In this document: positions 32,063-34,631 of the stretch, piece after piece
How positions within the stretch are numbered: position 1 is the first letter of the stretch
Layout: each line of letters opens with the position of its first letter
From: Bradyrhizobiaceae bacterium
Lineage (GTDB): Bacteria; Pseudomonadota; Alphaproteobacteria; Rhizobiales; Xanthobacteraceae
Length of the DNA stretch: 34,631 nucleotides
NCBI GenBank assembly: GCA_947479905.1
Contig: CANKBJ010000020.1
Location: forward strand, 1-34,631
Direction: 5' to 3'
Made by a program: the position numbers and the translations under genes
Notes under the pieces: model-generated
The model's database searches: none
What the model saw: the letters and a program-made list of their open reading frames with translations, nothing else
Told to the model about the DNA's origin: nothing

Positions 32063-33793
32063 TCATTTCTTCTTCAACTTGCTCTGCGGATTGAGATTGC
32101 CGATGCGGCCCGACTCGGAGCCGGCGGCGGGATCGAGAACCGCGTTGATGAGGGTCGGCTTGCCGGAATCCATCGCCGCGTTGACGGCGCGCTTGAGCTC
32201 GTCCGGCGAGGTGGCGTTGACGCCGACGCCGCCGAAGGCCTCCATCATCTTGTCGTAACGCGCGCCCTTGACGAACACGGTCGGCGCCGGATCGGAGCTG
32301 CCCGACGCGTTGACGTCGGTGCCGCGATAGATGCCGTCATTGTTGAAGATGACGATGCAGACCGGCAGCTTGTAACGGCAGATGGTTTCCACCTCCATGC
32401 CGGAGAAGCCGAACGCCGAATCGCCTTCGACGCACAGCACCGGCTTGCCGGTTTCGATGGCGGCGGCGATGGCATAGCCCATGCCGATGCCCATGATGCC
32501 CCAGGTGCCGACATCGATGCGCTTGCGCGGCTGATACATGTCGATGATGCCGCGCGCGAGATCGAGCGTGTTGGCGCCTTCGTTGACCAGAATGGCGTCC
32601 GGGCGTTCCTTGACGATGGTGCGCAGCACGCCGAGCGCGCCGTGATAATCCATCGGCACGTTGTTGTTCATCAGCTTGGGCGCCATTTTGGCGATGTTGT
32701 CGTCGCGCTTGGTCGTGACCGCCTTGATCCAGTCGGCGGAAGCGGCTGGCCAGTTTCCGCCCATGCCATTGAGCAGCGCCGTGACGCAGGAGCCGATATC
32801 GCCGACCACGGGCGCGACGATCTCGACGTTGCTATCCATTTCCTTCGGCTCGATGTCGATCTGGATGAACTTCTTCGGCGCATCGCCCCAGGCCTTGCCC
32901 TTGCCGTGCGACAGCAGCCAATTCAACCGCGCGCCGATCAGCAACACGACATCGGCGTCCTTCAGAACGGTCGAGCGCGCGGCGCCGGCGCATTGCGGAT
33001 GGGTGTCGGGCAGCAATCCTTTCGCCATACTCATCGGCAGGAACGGCGCGCCGGTCTTTTCGACGAAAGCACGCACGGCGTCGTCAGCCTGCGCGTAGGA
33101 CGCGCCTTTGCCGAGAATGATCAGCGGCTTCTTGGCGCTTTTCAGCACCTCAAGCGCGCGCTTGATCGAATCCGGCGACGGAATCTGCGCCGGCGCGGCG
33201 TCGATGACTTTCACCAGCGACTTCTTGCCGGCGTCGGCATTCATGACCTGGCCGAACAATTTGGCCGGCAGGTCGAGATAGACGCCGCCGGGACGGCCCG
33301 ATACCGCCGCGCGGATGGCGCGGGCAACGCCGATGCCGATATCGGCGGCGTGCAGCACGCGGAATGCCGCCTTGCACAACGGCTTGGCGATGGCGAGCTG
33401 GTCCATTTCCTCGTAATCGCCCTGCTGGAGATCGACGATCTCGCGCTCGGACGAACCGGAAATCAGGATCATCGGGAAGCAGTTGGTGGTGGCGTGCGCC
33501 AAAGCGGTCAGGCCGTTGAGGAAGCCGGGCGCCGACACGGTGAGGCAGACGCCGGGCTTCTTGGTCAGGAAGCCGGCGATCGAGGCGGCGTAGCCGGCGT
33601 TCTGCTCGTGACGGAACGACAGCACGCGAATGCCGGCGGCCTGCGCCATGCGGCCGAAATCCGTGATCGGAATGCCGGGCACGCCATAGATCGTGTTCAG
33701 GCCGTTGAGCTTGAGCGCGTCGATGATGAGATTGAAGCCGTCGGTGAGATTCTCTTCGGCTTCGGTTGATGCGCTCTGTACGACTGCGGACAT
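32063..33793 (-). CDS. oxc: oxalyl-CoA decarboxylase (ThDP-dependent)
   Basis: A 576-residue ThDP enzyme that converts oxalyl-CoA to formyl-CoA and CO2. The N-terminal PYR domain has '[19 protein letters not shown]', with the ThDP-activating Glu63. A central domain (about 205-330) in the family binds ADP. The C-terminal PP domain has the ThDP/Mg motif '[35 protein letters not shown]'. The wording is that of Oxalobacter/E. coli oxalyl-CoA decarboxylase, not acetolactate synthase. GAGGAG precedes the ATG. It is 33 bp after gntR; frc follows after a palindrome, and the two enzymes cycle CoA between oxalate and formate. Confidence 0.96.
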   Translation of the reverse strand: MSAVVQSASTEAEENLTDGFNLIIDALKLNGLNTIYGVPGIPITDFGRMAQAAGIRVLSFRHEQNAGYAASIAGFLTKKPGVCLTVSAPGFLNGLTALAHATTNCFPMILISGSSEREIVDLQQGDYEEMDQLAIAKPLCKAAFRVLHAADIGIGVARAIRAAVSGRPGGVYLDLPAKLFGQVMNADAGKKSLVKVIDAAPAQIPSPDSIKRALEVLKSAKKPLIILGKGASYAQADDAVRAFVEKTGAPFLPMSMAKGLLPDTHPQCAGAARSTVLKDADVVLLIGARLNWLLSHGKGKAWGDAPKKFIQIDIEPKEMDSNVEIVAPVVGDIGSCVTALLNGMGGNWPAASADWIKAVTTKRDDNIAKMAPKLMNNNVPMDYHGALGVLRTIVKERPDAILVNEGANTLDLARGIIDMYQPRKRIDVGTWGIMGIGMGYAIAAAIETGKPVLCVEGDSAFGFSGMEVETICRYKLPVCIVIFNNDGIYRGTDVNASGSSDPAPTVFVKGARYDKMMEAFGGVGVNATSPDELKRAVNAAMDSGKPTLINAVLDPAAGSESGRIGNLNPQSKLKKK

Positions 33794-33826
33794 CCCGCTC
33801 TCCTCTACAAATTCAAAGTGTTTCGT

Positions 33827-34588
33827 TTAATCGAGATAGTCGGCGTATTGCTTGACGTGATCGGCGAGGCCGAGCGCGTGATCGCGCACCAGCACTTCGG
33901 CGCGGTTCGTGTCGCGCGCTTCCAAAGCTTCGATGATCTTGATGTGGTCGCGGATCGAGCGATCGACGCGGTCCTTTTCGACGATGGTCTTGCGCCGGAT
34001 CATGCGCATGTGGGTGAACAGGTTTTCCGCCATCTCGATCAGCACGCGGTTGCCGCTGAGCTTGATGATGGTCTGGTGGAATTCGATATTGACCTCGGAA
34101 TATTCGTCGAGGTGGGCGCGCACTTCGTCGCCCTCGAAAGTGGTGAACATCTTGCGCAGCGCCGCGATCTCTTCGGCCGTCGCGTTCTGGGTGACCAGCC
34201 GCGCCGCCATGCTTTCCAGCGCGGCCCAGGCGTTGATCATCTCGATGACTTCGCTTTTGGTCTTGCGCACGACATAGATGCCGCGGCGCGGCACTGAGCG
34301 GACGAAGCCTTCGCTCTCAAGCTGCGCCATCGCTTCGCGCACCGGCGTGCGGCTGATGCCGAAATCCTGCGCCAGCTTGCGCTCGTCGAGGCGGATGTCG
34401 TCGCGGCTGCGATAGATGTCCATCGCAACGATGGCGTTCTTCAAAGCGGCATAAGCCTTGTGCTTGAAGCTCGGCGCCGCATCGATCGGCGCCAGAGACG
34501 GTTGGACGGCAGCCACCGGCAGCCGCGCGGCGGTGGCGCCGCGGGCGCGGATCGAGTCCCGGCGAGGAGTTGAATCTCGTGTGTTCAT
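33827..34588 (-). CDS. GntR-family regulator (FCD/FadR type) of the oxalate operon
   Basis: A 253-residue regulator. After an unusual 40-residue Ala/Arg-rich leader, the GntR winged helix is at about 42-108: 'AYAALKNAIVAMDIYRSRDDIRLDERKLAQDFGISRTPVREAMAQLESEGFVRSVPRRGIYVV'. The FCD effector domain follows, with metal-ligand histidines in EVNIEFHQTI, DHIKIIEAL and RDHALGLADHV. It leads the run gntR-oxc-frc and is only 33 bp from oxc, so it probably controls its own operon in answer to oxalate or a CoA ester (inference). No Shine-Dalgarno precedes ATG 34588; a dyad ends three bases upstream, so the message may be leaderless or begin at a later start such as the GTG at about codon 25. Confidence 0.88.
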   Translation of the reverse strand: MNTRDSTPRRDSIRARGATAARLPVAAVQPSLAPIDAAPSFKHKAYAALKNAIVAMDIYRSRDDIRLDERKLAQDFGISRTPVREAMAQLESEGFVRSVPRRGIYVVRKTKSEVIEMINAWAALESMAARLVTQNATAEEIAALRKMFTTFEGDEVRAHLDEYSEVNIEFHQTIIKLSGNRVLIEMAENLFTHMRMIRRKTIVEKDRVDRSIRDHIKIIEALEARDTNRAEVLVRDHALGLADHVKQYADYLD

Positions 34589-34591
34589 GGC

Positions 34592-34608
34592 TGGTATACA
34601 ATATGCCA
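34592..34608. promoter_or_regulatory. GntR-type operator overlapping the gntR start region
   Basis: TGGTATACAATATGCCA: symmetric as TGG-N-ATA-NNN-TAT-N-CCA, in keeping with FadR-type GntR operators. It is three bases upstream of the gntR ATG and overlaps a possible -10 (TATACC on the minus strand). No second copy was found in front of oxc or frc. Confidence 0.6.
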
Positions 34609-34631
34609 GCAGGTCTCTGCGAGCGCAATGC

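Overview
The window is GC-rich (well over 60%), has dense genes with Shine-Dalgarno starts, and carries many intergenic palindromes. Gene content points to an alphaproteobacterium of the Hyphomicrobiales, close to the Bradyrhizobium / Xanthobacteraceae (Pseudolabrys-like) group: an oxalyl-CoA decarboxylase / formyl-CoA transferase pair, a two-gene NAD-linked formate dehydrogenase with fused beta subunit, a DUF3297 protein and several small rhizobial conserved proteins. The species call is inference.

Left part (1-7.1 kb). A partial fused TRAP permease (-) runs off the left edge and diverges from a PfkB-family, KDG-kinase-like gene. A stand-alone E2-type acyltransferase domain follows. Then, on the minus strand, come a translationally coupled pair of half-size membrane permeases, an NCS2 nucleobase permease and a biuret-hydrolase-like cysteine hydrolase.

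7.2-12.2 kb is a compact tetR - membrane fusion protein - RND pump operon (-) with a palindromic operator in front of tetR. 12.3-16.7 kb holds crcB (fluoride channel), a Kelch-propeller protein, bioB and small secreted or membrane proteins. 16.7-17.5 kb has no convincing protein gene. It holds a long, heavily folded stretch with a near-consensus sigma-70 promoter on the minus strand, so I propose a roughly 450-500 nt non-coding RNA there. An APH(3')-like kinase gene follows.

Right part (18.7-34.6 kb) is a C1 / oxalate block. Formate dehydrogenase (fdhB-fdhA, -) is divergent from a LysR regulator, and two matching dyads lie between them. A DUF559 endonuclease gene framed by long inverted repeats sits between fdhB and fdhA. 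After a flavodoxin-like protein, pyrophosphatase and a GST comes a minus-strand run: gntR, oxc, frc, a formyltransferase / 10-formyl-THF hydrolase-like gene and formate-THF ligase. Together these would activate oxalate with CoA, decarboxylate it, release formate, and then either oxidise formate to CO2 with NADH production or load it onto tetrahydrofolate.

The two signals I find most novel are the putative large RNA at about 16.8-17.3 kb, and a family of paired, inverted, G/C-rich palindromic units. One pair encloses the DUF559 endonuclease gene (21.55-22.03 kb) and two pairs are 'empty' (26.56-26.74 and 27.58-27.71 kb), which recalls REPIN/RAYT organisation with a different enzyme.
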